From assembly GCF_024172165.1 (NCBI RefSeq), contig NZ_JAMZEB010000002.1, positions 1,881,501 to 1,945,500 on the forward strand: a stretch of DNA of 64,000 nt. Direction: 5' to 3'. The stretch's first letter is position 1; every line of letters starts with the position of its first letter. Below the pieces are notes generated by a model. It worked only from the letters and a program-made list of their open reading frames with translations. It ran no database searches and had not been told where the DNA came from. Made by a program: the position numbers and the translations under genes. Of the stretch, positions 14,893 through 22,894 are shown piece after piece. Origin of the DNA: Nonomuraea thailandensis (lineage in GTDB: Bacteria; Actinomycetota; Actinomycetes; Streptosporangiales; Streptosporangiaceae).

Positions 14893-17295
14893 GTGAACGT
14901 GATCGACCTGCTCTCCCCGGAGGCCCGGCACCTCCACCGCCACCTGACCGAGCCCGGCATCGGCTACCCCGACCCGTGGCCTGACGCGTCCCGGCTGACG
15001 GCGGCCGACCTGGGGCATCTGCTGCCGCTCGCCTACCGGACCAGGGGCACGGGCCCCGCCTTCTCCATGCGGTGCGCCGTCGAGGACGAGGTCAGGCGGC
15101 GGCAGCCGGAGTTCACCCCCGAGTCCTGCCTCGCGCTCTACGAGGCGCTGGCCGACGGGCTGGGCAGGCGCCGGTGGGCCGACGTGTGCCTGGCGGCGGG
15201 CGCGCTGCTGCGCTGCCCCGGCGGGGCGCCGCGGGCGGAGCTGGCCGGGATCGCGCGGGTGCTGACCGGGTTCATGGTGGCGCACTCGCGATTCGAGGCG
15301 CCGTACGCGCTGCTGGCCGTGGCCGCGGTCGCCGGGATGGACGTGGAGGGCGAGCCGATGGACGAGGCGCCGGGGTCGCTGGCGGTGGCCGAGCGGGAGG
15401 TGGTGCTGGGGCTCGATCCGGCGGGCCGGGCGCTGGTGGCCGAGGTGGGGCCGCGCTCGTACGGGTCGCCGCCCGAGCTGCCCGGCGTCTGGGAGCGGCT
15501 GGCGGCGCTGAGGCCGTACGCCGGCTTCGCCCGTTCCGCGCTGGAGGCGGCCGAGGCGCGGCTGGCCGCGATCCACGCGGGGGAGCTGCCGTACCGGGCC
15601 GACAAGGCGTTCAGCGCGGCCGAGGTGCCGGCGCTCGGCCGGGCCGCGCGGCTGGCGCTGCACTGCGACGCGCCGTGGCTGCCCGAGCTGCTCGGCAGCC
15701 TGCTGGCCCGGGTGGCCGTCGCGCCGACGAAGGCCAAGACGCTGCCGTCGCAGGCGCTGCTGTTCGAGCTCGGCAGGGCGGTCGGGCGCTTCCCGACGCC
15801 CGAGGCCGTCACGGCGCTGCGCGCGGCCCGCGCCGCGACCCGGCACGCCGGGGTGGTCAAGCAGCTCGACCGCATGATCAAGAAGGCCGAGCCGGGGCTG
15901 GCCGACCGGGTCGAGGTGGCCTTCCGCATGCCGGACCTGGGGTTCGGGCCCGGAGGGCGGCTGGAGGTGCCGCTGGGGGAGCACACGGCGGTGATCGCGC
16001 CCGGCGCGGGCGGTGAGTTCGAGCTGGGCTGGTGGCAGGGCGGCAAGGCGCTCAAGAGCGTGCCGGCGGCGGTGCGCAGGGAGCATCCCGAGGAGGTCAA
16101 GCGGCTGCGCGAGCTGGTCAAGCAGGTGCGGCGGCAGGTGACGACGCTGTGCCGGGCGCTGGAGGCCGGGTTCGCGGGGGAGATGTCGTGGCCGTACGGG
16201 ACGTGGCGCGAGCAGGTCGCCGGGCACCCGATCGCGGGCACGGTGGTGGCCCGGTTGATCTGGGAGGTGGAGACCGCTCCCGGCGAGTGGCGGGCCCTGC
16301 CGCCCGCGTTCGCGCCGGAAGCCGGCCTCGACGGGCTCGACGGGCTCGACGGGCTCGACGGGCTGGGCGAGCTCGGCGGGCCGGGCGGGCCGGAGGGTGA
16401 GGGGCGGCGGGTGCGGTTGTGGCATCCGGCGCGGGCGGGCGCCGAGGAGGTGGCCCGCCGGCGGGAGGCCGTGACCGAGGGGCGGGTCAGGCAGCCGTTC
16501 AAGCAGGCGTTCCGCGAGGTCTACCCGCTGACTCCGGCCGAGGAGGAGACCGCCGCCTACTCCGACCGCTTCGCCGCGCACGTCGTCGACTACCGGCGGC
16601 TGTACGCGATGTTCCGCTCCAGGAACTGGGAGTCCAAGATGCTCGGCCCGTGGGACGGCGGCGACACGGACGCCGCCACCCGCGTGCTGGCGGAGGGCCG
16701 CTGGCGGGTGTCGTTCCACCACGACTACCTCTACGACGAGCCGGGCGAGTACGCCGGCACCGACCAGGTGCGCTTCCACCGGCGCGGCGACGAGGGCGCC
16801 TGGCGGGAGGCGCCGCTGGCCGAGGTGCCGCCGCTGGTGTTCAGCGAGGCCATGCGGGACGTGGACCTGTTCGTGGCGGTGACCTCGATCGCGGGCGACC
16901 CCGGCTGGGCCGACCGCGGGCACGACCGCCACCTGGCCTACTGGCGCGACACCTCCGCCGGCCCGCTGCAGCCCTCGGGCGAGGTGCGCCGCGACGCCCT
17001 GGCGCGCATCCTGCCGCGCACGGCCATCGGCGGTCGCTGCACGCTCACGGACCGGTTCCTGGTCGTGCGCGGCGACCTGCGCACGTACAAGATCCACGTG
17101 GGCAGCGCGAACGTCCTCATGGACCCGGGCGACGTCTACCTGTGCATCGTGCCCGAGCGGGGGCGGGACGAGCGGCTGTTCCTGCCGTTCGAGGAGGACG
17201 ACCGGCTGGCGCTCATCCTCAGCAAGGCCCTCCTCCTGGCCAGGGACACGGAGATCACCGACGAGAGCATCCTCAGGCAGATCAAGGGCGGGTGA
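14893..17295 (+). CDS. DUF4132 domain-containing protein
   Basis: 800 residues, cytoplasmic, no signal peptide. A long helical N-terminal region (HEAT-like, rich in Ala/Leu/Arg) leads to a DUF4132 core around QPFKQAFREVYPLTPAEEET and HVVDYRRLYAMFRSRNWES. A C-terminal domain follows with FSEAMRDVDLFVAVTSI and RGDLRTYKIHVGSANVLM, a pattern seen in the WGR/MolR-type large proteins. The biochemical role of this family is unknown; some members were linked to molybdate regulation. GTG start at 14893. An LDG repeat expansion (four CTCGACGGG units) sits just before the DUF4132 core. Confidence 0.75.
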   Translation: MNVIDLLSPEARHLHRHLTEPGIGYPDPWPDASRLTAADLGHLLPLAYRTRGTGPAFSMRCAVEDEVRRRQPEFTPESCLALYEALADGLGRRRWADVCLAAGALLRCPGGAPRAELAGIARVLTGFMVAHSRFEAPYALLAVAAVAGMDVEGEPMDEAPGSLAVAEREVVLGLDPAGRALVAEVGPRSYGSPPELPGVWERLAALRPYAGFARSALEAAEARLAAIHAGELPYRADKAFSAAEVPALGRAARLALHCDAPWLPELLGSLLARVAVAPTKAKTLPSQALLFELGRAVGRFPTPEAVTALRAARAATRHAGVVKQLDRMIKKAEPGLADRVEVAFRMPDLGFGPGGRLEVPLGEHTAVIAPGAGGEFELGWWQGGKALKSVPAAVRREHPEEVKRLRELVKQVRRQVTTLCRALEAGFAGEMSWPYGTWREQVAGHPIAGTVVARLIWEVETAPGEWRALPPAFAPEAGLDGLDGLDGLDGLGELGGPGGPEGEGRRVRLWHPARAGAEEVARRREAVTEGRVRQPFKQAFREVYPLTPAEEETAAYSDRFAAHVVDYRRLYAMFRSRNWESKMLGPWDGGDTDAATRVLAEGRWRVSFHHDYLYDEPGEYAGTDQVRFHRRGDEGAWREAPLAEVPPLVFSEAMRDVDLFVAVTSIAGDPGWADRGHDRHLAYWRDTSAGPLQPSGEVRRDALARILPRTAIGGRCTLTDRFLVVRGDLRTYKIHVGSANVLMDPGDVYLCIVPERGRDERLFLPFEEDDRLALILSKALLLARDTEITDESILRQIKGG
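16327..16362 (+). repeat. 9-bp tandem repeat inside the DUF4132 gene
   Basis: Four perfect copies of CTCGACGGG encoding (Leu-Asp-Gly)4 followed by a Gly-rich linker. In-frame, so length changes are tolerated; probably slippage in an interdomain linker. Confidence 0.85.
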
Positions 17296-17324
17296 GGTGC
17301 GCATCGCCGCTCCCAACTATGCAA

Positions 17325-17340
17325 ACGACCGATCGTTCGT
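17325..17340. promoter_or_regulatory. TetR-type operator overlapping a leaderless promoter
   Basis: ACGACCGATCGTTCGT is a 16-bp palindrome with one mismatched pair. It abuts TATAGT (17340-17345), a -10-like element 8 bp before the ATG of the TetR gene at 17354, which has no ribosome site. Autorepression is inferred. Confidence 0.55.
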
Positions 17341-17353
17341 ATAGTTTGGCGAC

Positions 17354-17986
17354 ATGACGCAGGACGGCCGGCGGCTGCGCGGGTTGCGCAGCCGGGAGGC
17401 GATTCTCGAGCGGACGGTGGGCCTGGCCTCGGTCGAAGGGCTGGACGGGCTCTCGCTGGGGCGGCTGGCGACGGCCACTGGCACCAGCAAGTCCGGATTT
17501 TTCGCTCATTGGCGCGACAAGGAGCAGTTGCAGCTCGACGCCGTGGAATGGGCCGCCCGCCAGTGGAAGGAGCACGTCGTGGCCCCCGCCATGAGCGCTC
17601 CCGCCGGGGTACGGCGGCTGTTCGCGCTGCACGAGGCGCGGCTGCGGTTCTACGGCGACGGCGTGCTGCCGGGCGGGTGCTTCTTCTTCACCGTGCAGGC
17701 CGAGTTCGACGACCGGCCGGGAGCCGTGCACGACCGCGTCGCGCGGGCCATGCGCGAGTGGCAGGAGTTCATCCAGCGGCTGGTGACGCAGGCCAAGGAG
17801 CTGGGCGAGCTGGTGGACGGCGCGGATCCGGCGCAGCTCGCGTACGAGATCGACGCGCTCGGGGAGATGGTGATCATCCACTCCCGCCTGCATGACGGGC
17901 CCGCCGCCCTCGGCCACGCCCGCCGCGCCGTCCTGCAGCGGCTGCGCGCGCTCTGCCCTGAGCCCGCACTTCTCCCGGAGGATTGA
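17354..17986 (+). CDS. TetR/AcrR family transcriptional regulator
   Basis: 210 residues. The helix-turn-helix spans about residues 10-60 (SREAILERTVGLASVEGLDG...TSKSGFFAHWRDKEQLQ). The C-terminal part contains GGCFFFTVQAEFDDRPGAV, a pattern of the TetR subgroup with a TetR_C_6-like ligand domain. Probably leaderless: a TATAGT element lies 8 bp before the ATG. The thioesterase gene starts 2 bp after its stop, so the two are co-transcribed and autorepression would also control the thioesterase. Confidence 0.85.
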   Translation: MTQDGRRLRGLRSREAILERTVGLASVEGLDGLSLGRLATATGTSKSGFFAHWRDKEQLQLDAVEWAARQWKEHVVAPAMSAPAGVRRLFALHEARLRFYGDGVLPGGCFFFTVQAEFDDRPGAVHDRVARAMREWQEFIQRLVTQAKELGELVDGADPAQLAYEIDALGEMVIIHSRLHDGPAALGHARRAVLQRLRALCPEPALLPED

Positions 17987-17988
17987 TC

Positions 17989-18432
17989 ATGATGATGGAA
18001 GACGGCGTGCACGAGCCCGTCCAGGTGCATTTCGACGATCTCGACGCCATGGGCCTGTTGCACAACTCCCGGTACGCGTTGCTCGTCGAGCGGGCCATCG
18101 GGGCGTACTGGCAGCGGCTCGGCTGGTCGCCCGACGCGGCTCGGTCGGTGTTCAAGGACGTGTTCCTGGCGGTGCGGGAGTTCAAGGTGACCTACCACGC
18201 GCCGATCGTGGGGGCGGGCGAGCCTCTGGTGCACTTCTGGATCGAACGGCTGGGCCGTACCAGCGGGGTGTACGGGTTCCGCGTGTTGTCCCCGGACCGG
18301 GAGGTGGTGCACGCCGATGGTTACCGGGTGAACGTCAACCTCGATCCGGCCACGCTGCGGCCCACCCCGTTCAGCGACGAGTTGCGCGGCGCCGCCGAGC
18401 CCCTGATGCGCCACGCGGCAGCGGCCTGCTGA
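17989..18432 (+). CDS. Acyl-CoA thioesterase, hot-dog fold (4HBT)
   Basis: 147 residues of the 4-hydroxybenzoyl-CoA thioesterase/YbgC type. The active-site segment HFDDLDAMGLLHNSRYALLV has the conserved Asp and the long alpha helix of the hot-dog fold; FKVTYHAPI follows. It hydrolyses an acyl-CoA thioester in the cytoplasm; the acyl group is unknown. Of three successive ATGs the first, 17989, has GGAGG 7 nt upstream. It forms a two-gene operon with the preceding TetR regulator, suggesting an acyl-CoA or fatty-acid signal. Confidence 0.85.
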   Translation: MMMEDGVHEPVQVHFDDLDAMGLLHNSRYALLVERAIGAYWQRLGWSPDAARSVFKDVFLAVREFKVTYHAPIVGAGEPLVHFWIERLGRTSGVYGFRVLSPDREVVHADGYRVNVNLDPATLRPTPFSDELRGAAEPLMRHAAAAC

Positions 18433-18503
18433 CGTTCGGGGCGCCGGCCGGGCCGGCAGGTGGCGCAAGGCTTCCCGGGGGCCGGTGGCGTCGGCGCGAG
18501 GAC

Positions 18504-18527
18504 GAGCCCGCCACGCCGGGCGGGCTC
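18504..18527. terminator. Bidirectional terminator between thioesterase and LuxR-type genes
   Basis: GAGCCCGCC / GGCGGGCTC, 9-bp perfect stem with a 6-nt loop, overlapping the stop codon of the opposing regulator gene. Confidence 0.55.
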
Positions 18528-19251
18528 ATCTGGCCGTTCCCCGCAGGTAGGCGAGCACCGCCAGCACGCGCCGGTTGTCGTCGGCCGTGGCCGGGATCTC
18601 CAGCTTGGCGAACAGGCTGGCCACGTGCTTGCCCACGGCCGCCTCCGTGATCGACAGCGCGCGGGCGACGGCGCTGTTGGAGCGTCCTTCGGCGATCAGC
18701 GCGAGGACCTCGTGCTCCCTCGCGGTCAGCCGGTGCGTCGGCTCGGTGACCTCCCTGGCCCTGGCCCATGTCCGCTCGAACAGGTCGATCAGGGCGGTGA
18801 TCAGGCTCTGCTGCCTGATCAGCAGCGCGCCGGGAGCGTAGGCGACGGGGGTGGGCCGGAGGAAGGCCACCGTGCGGTCGAAGATGACCAGCTGCTGGAT
18901 CGGCTCGTCGACCACGCGATGCAGGTCGCCGGCGGCGTGCAACTGCCTGATCCGCGCGGCGTGGAGCGGCTTGGCCAGCACGTCGGCGTGCACGATCGTC
19001 CGCATCCGCATGCCGCGCTCCAGGGCGTCCAGGTTCTCGCGCCGGGTGGTGCGCTCGTCGCGCGCCGTGTCGGCCAGCCCCACCGGCTGCATGGCGCGCA
19101 ACTCGTCGGCTGAGGCGGCGGCCTCGGAGATGCGCTGCCGGACGAGCGGGCTGTCCGCCAGCCGTTCGACGTCCACGGGGAGCCCCCGCAGGTCGTTCAC
19201 CACCTCTTCGAGCCGCCGGGCGAGCTGGGCCAGCGCCGCGCTCTCTTCCAC
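18526..19251 (-). CDS. LuxR-type helix-turn-helix regulator
   Basis: 241 residues. The last 65 form a LuxR/GerE domain: HRLTAREHEVLALIAEGRSN, SNSAVARALSITEAAVGKHV, ASLFAKL. The N-terminal 170 residues have no receiver aspartate pattern. They look like the sensor-like region of the TrmB-like/LuxR fusion family of actinomycetes (MRMRTIVHADVL, LVIFDRTVAFL). Cytoplasmic, orphan, no kinase nearby. I prefer the GTG at 19251, which has GGAGGG 6 nt upstream, over a GTG six codons earlier. The target is unknown; it is transcribed toward the thioesterase gene. Confidence 0.8.
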   Translation of the reverse strand: MEESAALAQLARRLEEVVNDLRGLPVDVERLADSPLVRQRISEAAASADELRAMQPVGLADTARDERTTRRENLDALERGMRMRTIVHADVLAKPLHAARIRQLHAAGDLHRVVDEPIQQLVIFDRTVAFLRPTPVAYAPGALLIRQQSLITALIDLFERTWARAREVTEPTHRLTAREHEVLALIAEGRSNSAVARALSITEAAVGKHVASLFAKLEIPATADDNRRVLAVLAYLRGTAR

Positions 19252-19328
19252 AGGCCTCCCTCCGCGCACGAACCCTGCCCATGCTAGACAAATCCGGGCC
19301 CTTGATCAGACAGGGGCATTCTGTTGAT

Positions 19329-22172
19329 CTACTTTGTAAAGGGCGCGGGCCGGGTGGGAACAGGGCCGTCCGCCAGGTCGAAGCAGAGCACGACCTCGCC
19401 GAGGGCCGCCCCGTCTCGCATCGACGCCAGGGCATCCCGTACGCGGGCCGCGGGGTAGGCGCCGTACGGCAGCGGCCGACACCAGTCCTGCGCCGTTCCG
19501 GTCATGACCTCGGCGAACACGTCCGGATCAGAGGGATTCGCGGCGCCGGGCTCCACGTACCGCCCGTCCGGGGACAGCGCGCGGTCCCAGCCGGACGGAG
19601 CGGGCCCCGCCATCACCTCGGCGCCCCGGCCGCCCGTCAGCTCCAGCATCCGGCGGGGTGCGTCGGGGGCCAGGGCGTCGAGCACGTGCCACGCGCCGAA
19701 GGTGAGCAGGAGGTCGCGCTGGGCCGGGGTCCGGGCGGCGGCTACGACGCGGGCGCCGCAGTGGCGGGCGTGCCGCAGGGCGGCCAGGCCGAGGCCGGTG
19801 GCGTCGTCGTGCAGGAGCAGGGTTTCGTCCGGTGAGAGCTTGGCCTCGATGGTCAGGGCCAGGTGGGCGTGCAGGTTCGGCAGGGGGGTGGTGGCGGCCT
19901 CGGCGTCGGTCGTGCCCGCGGGGACGGTGGTCAGGAGGCGTGCTGAGGTGAGGACGTGGGAGGCGGGCGCGCCGGGAGCGAGCCCGGCCACGCGGTCGCC
20001 GGGTCTGATGCCGGACACGCCGGCGCCCACGGCGGTGACCAGGCCGGCGCAGGACCACCAGCCGTGCGGGGGTCCGGTTCGCCGCGGCCTGTTTCCCGGG
20101 GGGCGGGGCAGGGTGGCGGCGCGTACTTCGAGGGCGACCATGCCGGGGCCGGGGGGTGGGGGTGGGGTGGTGCGGGTCCATGCGGGGCCCGCGGGTTCGA
20201 GGTCGAGGACGTAGGGGGTGGGAGGGGTGTGGGGCACCTCGCGGATGACGAAGCGGCCTCTTGGGGTCAGGACGATCTCGTGCTCGTCCGGGGTGGGGTG
20301 GAGGAGTTCGTGGGCGAGCCTGCGGGCGTCGGCGGCGAGGGTGTCTCCGGGGTGGAGGGTGATGCGGGGGAGATGGAGGGCGGGATGGTCGCGGGCGATG
20401 GATGTGGCGGCCTCGTGGATGGTGGTGTCGGCGGGGGCGTGGGGTCGTCCGGCGGTGGAAGGGCGGGTCACGACGTACAGGGAGCGCCTGACGGATGCGG
20501 GGAGCACGTCGAAGGCCCGTGCGATGGCCCTCAGCGCGCCCGAGCCCGAGCCCGAGCCGGCGCCTGCGTCCGCGTCCGCGCCTGCACTCGGATCTGCGCC
20601 TGCGTTCGTGGGCGTGTGAGGTGGCTGGGCGTCGGCGTGTGAGGCACGTTCGGCGGGCACGAACGTGACGGCCACCCTCTCGTCGGCCGGTCGGCCGGAC
20701 ACCAGCTCCTTCCACCGTTCCGGCCCCTGCCCGGCGAGCACCGCGACCGCCCGCCCCGTGCTGCCCGTGCCGCTTCCGGCCGCGTTGCCCGTGCCCCCTC
20801 CGGTGGTGCCGGTCGCGGCGGTGGCGGCGGGTTCGGCAGGGACGGCGGCCAGGTCCGGTGCGGTCAGGAGGCGGGCGACCGCGTCGGCCAGGGGAAGCTC
20901 GTCCTCGGATTCCGCGGCGATGATCCAGCGGGTCCTCGCGGCGGCGGCCGGGAGCGGGCGGGGACGGGTGCGGGCGCGGGGGCGGGCGGCCAGGAGGACG
21001 GAGAAGGTGTCCCGGCCGGGCCGGGTGTCGTCGCCGGCCCGGGCGATGTGGGTGAAGCCGCACTCGCGCAGCAGCGGCGGCCACTGCTCGCGGCGCAGCA
21101 GCATGGTGTGGGGCCGCAGGGGGTCGTCCTCGGCGGGCCAGGCGTGCTCCAGCGTGCCGAAGGCGCCGAGCAGCAGGCCGGGTTCGTGGGTCTCGACGGC
21201 CAGCAGGTGCCCGCCGGGTGCGAGCAGGCTGCGTACGCGGTCCAGGGCGGCGGGCAGGTCCCGGGCGGTGTGCAGGGCGTTGGCGGCGATCACGACGTCG
21301 TGGCCGCCGGTGGTGAGGCCCTGGGAGGTGGGGTCGGCGTCGAGGTCGAGCCGATGGTGGTCGAGGAAGTCGTGGCCGGGGAAGCGGCGCCGGGCGGCGG
21401 CGCAGGCGAGGGGGCTGGGGTCGGTGGAGGTGTAGCGGGTGAGGTGGGGTGGCAGGAGCGGGAGCAGGGCGGCGGTGGTGCCGCCGGTGCCCGCGCCCAC
21501 TTCCAGCACCCGCAGCGGGCGGTCGCCGGGCCAGGCGGCGATGATCTGGGCGAGCAGGGCCCGCGCGACGCGGTTGGTGAAGCGGCACACCGGCGCGACG
21601 TCGTACAGGTGCTGCGGGAGGCCGTCGCCGAGCAGGTCGAGGGGGTCGCGCTCGCCGCGGAGGACGGCGGGCAGGTGGCGTCCGGCGCGGGCGCCGAGCA
21701 CCACTTCGGCGAGGTGGGCGGGGTGCCGCTGGAGGAGGACGCGGGTGAGCTCGTCGGGGTCGGCCGGTTCGGTCAGACGCCACCTGTCCGGCGGGCAGGG
21801 GCGGGCCAGGTCGTGTTCGTGCAGGAGGCGCAGGAGGGTGGTGACGAGGCGGCGGTGCCGGGGCTGGACGCCGGCGCCGATGAGGTCGTCCAGGGTGAAC
21901 GGGGTGGTGGCCGCGGCGGGGAGCAGGCGGGTGAGGGCGGCGGAGAAGCGGTGCAGCAGGGCGTGGCGGGCCTCCGGGAGGTAGCGTTCGTAGCGGGAGG
22001 CACGCCAGGCCGCGCGGATCCGCTCGATCTGCTCGCCGGCGCGGGCGAGGATCACGCCGGGCATGGGCAGCGCGCACGTCTCGTCCCCGCCCGGTGCGTA
22101 CGGGGCGGCGCGGAGCCGGGTGCGGCCCAGGGTGATCGTCGGCGGCTGCTCGGCCTCGAGTTCGCAACGCAT
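19329..22172 (-). CDS. Free-standing PKS-like C-methyltransferase/enoylreductase protein
   Basis: 947 residues. About 30-385: a polyketide-synthase C-methyltransferase domain (helical cap, then SAM motif VLEVGAGTGGTTAALLPLL and HDVVIAANALHTARDL). About 400-640: a pseudo-ketoreductase-like structural region with a long Gly/Ala/Ser/Asp linker. About 650-947: a zinc-independent medium-chain reductase enoylreductase domain (SCAGLVTAVGAGVSGIRPGD; NADPH-binding side degenerate). In PKS modules this is the order MT-psiKR-ER, but there is no ketosynthase, acyltransferase or carrier domain here or nearby. It either acts in trans on a PKS elsewhere or is a relic. ATG at 22172 chosen over a TTG at 22193. 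Divergent from a TetR/ABC exporter operon over a shared operator. Confidence 0.7.
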   Translation of the reverse strand: MRCELEAEQPPTITLGRTRLRAAPYAPGGDETCALPMPGVILARAGEQIERIRAAWRASRYERYLPEARHALLHRFSAALTRLLPAAATTPFTLDDLIGAGVQPRHRRLVTTLLRLLHEHDLARPCPPDRWRLTEPADPDELTRVLLQRHPAHLAEVVLGARAGRHLPAVLRGERDPLDLLGDGLPQHLYDVAPVCRFTNRVARALLAQIIAAWPGDRPLRVLEVGAGTGGTTAALLPLLPPHLTRYTSTDPSPLACAAARRRFPGHDFLDHHRLDLDADPTSQGLTTGGHDVVIAANALHTARDLPAALDRVRSLLAPGGHLLAVETHEPGLLLGAFGTLEHAWPAEDDPLRPHTMLLRREQWPPLLRECGFTHIARAGDDTRPGRDTFSVLLAARPRARTRPRPLPAAAARTRWIIAAESEDELPLADAVARLLTAPDLAAVPAEPAATAATGTTGGGTGNAAGSGTGSTGRAVAVLAGQGPERWKELVSGRPADERVAVTFVPAERASHADAQPPHTPTNAGADPSAGADADAGAGSGSGSGALRAIARAFDVLPASVRRSLYVVTRPSTAGRPHAPADTTIHEAATSIARDHPALHLPRITLHPGDTLAADARRLAHELLHPTPDEHEIVLTPRGRFVIREVPHTPPTPYVLDLEPAGPAWTRTTPPPPPGPGMVALEVRAATLPRPPGNRPRRTGPPHGWWSCAGLVTAVGAGVSGIRPGDRVAGLAPGAPASHVLTSARLLTTVPAGTTDAEAATTPLPNLHAHLALTIEAKLSPDETLLLHDDATGLGLAALRHARHCGARVVAAARTPAQRDLLLTFGAWHVLDALAPDAPRRMLELTGGRGAEVMAGPAPSGWDRALSPDGRYVEPGAANPSDPDVFAEVMTGTAQDWCRPLPYGAYPAARVRDALASMRDGAALGEVVLCFDLADGPVPTRPAPFTK

Positions 22173-22236
22173 ATGACTACTGTGCGTGCCCAAAGGGCCA
22201 CATTCCCGCCCGCTGTCCTCGCCATAAAACCACTTG

Positions 22237-22258
22237 AATGAGTGAGTACTCGCTCATT
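22237..22258. promoter_or_regulatory. TetR operator shared by the PKS-like gene and ABC exporter operon
   Basis: A 22-bp inverted repeat centred on GTAC: AATGAGTGAGT followed by ACTCGCTCATT, with one mismatched pair. It lies 13 bp before the TetR start and 65 bp from the start of the divergent methyltransferase/enoylreductase gene. TGAGTGAGT-type palindromes are well known TetR-family sites in actinomycetes. Confidence 0.7.
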
Positions 22259-22270
22259 ACGCTCCGGGGC

Positions 22271-22894
22271 ATGAACAAGAGGCGGAGGGTGCCGGCGATG
22301 GCACCGGAAGACCGCCGGGCCGCGCTCATCGCCGCCACCATCCCGCTGCTGCGGGAGTACGGCGCCGCGGTGAGCACCCGTCAGATCGCCGAGGCCGCGG
22401 GCGTGGCCGAGGGCACGATCTTCGGCGTCTTCCCCGACAAGGCGACGCTGCTGCGGGCGGCGCTGATGAGCGCCTTCGACCCGCGGCACGCCGTGGACGC
22501 GCTGCGGGCCATCGGCACGCGGGCCGGGCTGCGGGAGCGGCTGCGCGAGGCGGTCGCGACGCTCCGGGCGGGGATGACGGCCAACGCCAACCTCTTCGCC
22601 GTGCCCCGGGAGCTGATGGCCGAGGACGCCGAGTTCGGGCAGCGGATGATGGAGGGCCGGCGCCGTATCAAGACCGCGCTGGCCGCCCTGATGGAGCCCG
22701 ACGGCGACCGGTTGCGGCGCTCGCCCGAGGCCGCGGCGCAGCTGCTGCTCATGCTGACCGCGGTGTCCGTGCACCGCGGTTTCGACCAGGGCGGCGACTT
22801 CGCGGACATGGAGGACGAGGAGATCGTCTCCGTGCTGCTCGACGGGCTGCTCGTCAGGCCCTTACCAGACCCCCACCGAGAAAGCCCCTGCTGA
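22271..22894 (+). CDS. TetR/AcrR family regulator of the ABC exporter operon
   Basis: 207 residues. The helix-turn-helix covers about residues 12-60 (RRAALIAATIPLLREYGAAV; ISTRQIAEAAGVAEGTIFGVFPDK, with the unusual GVF in place of the common HYF). The C-terminal ligand domain is helical. The ATG at 22271 follows the operator; an earlier ATG at 22238 lies within the operator and adds residues unlike the family. Its stop overlaps the ATG of the first ABC gene (TGATG), so regulator and exporter are one operon. Probably a drug-responsive repressor. Confidence 0.85.
   Translation: MNKRRRVPAMAPEDRRAALIAATIPLLREYGAAVSTRQIAEAAGVAEGTIFGVFPDKATLLRAALMSAFDPRHAVDALRAIGTRAGLRERLREAVATLRAGMTANANLFAVPRELMAEDAEFGQRMMEGRRRIKTALAALMEPDGDRLRRSPEAAAQLLLMLTAVSVHRGFDQGGDFADMEDEEIVSVLLDGLLVRPLPDPHRESPC

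Noticed and set aside
14539-17316. A 925-codon minus-strand frame opposite the DUF4132 gene
   Set aside because: Composition (His/Arg/Gln/Pro-rich) is typical of antisense frames, while the plus-strand protein has recognisable domains and normal codon use.
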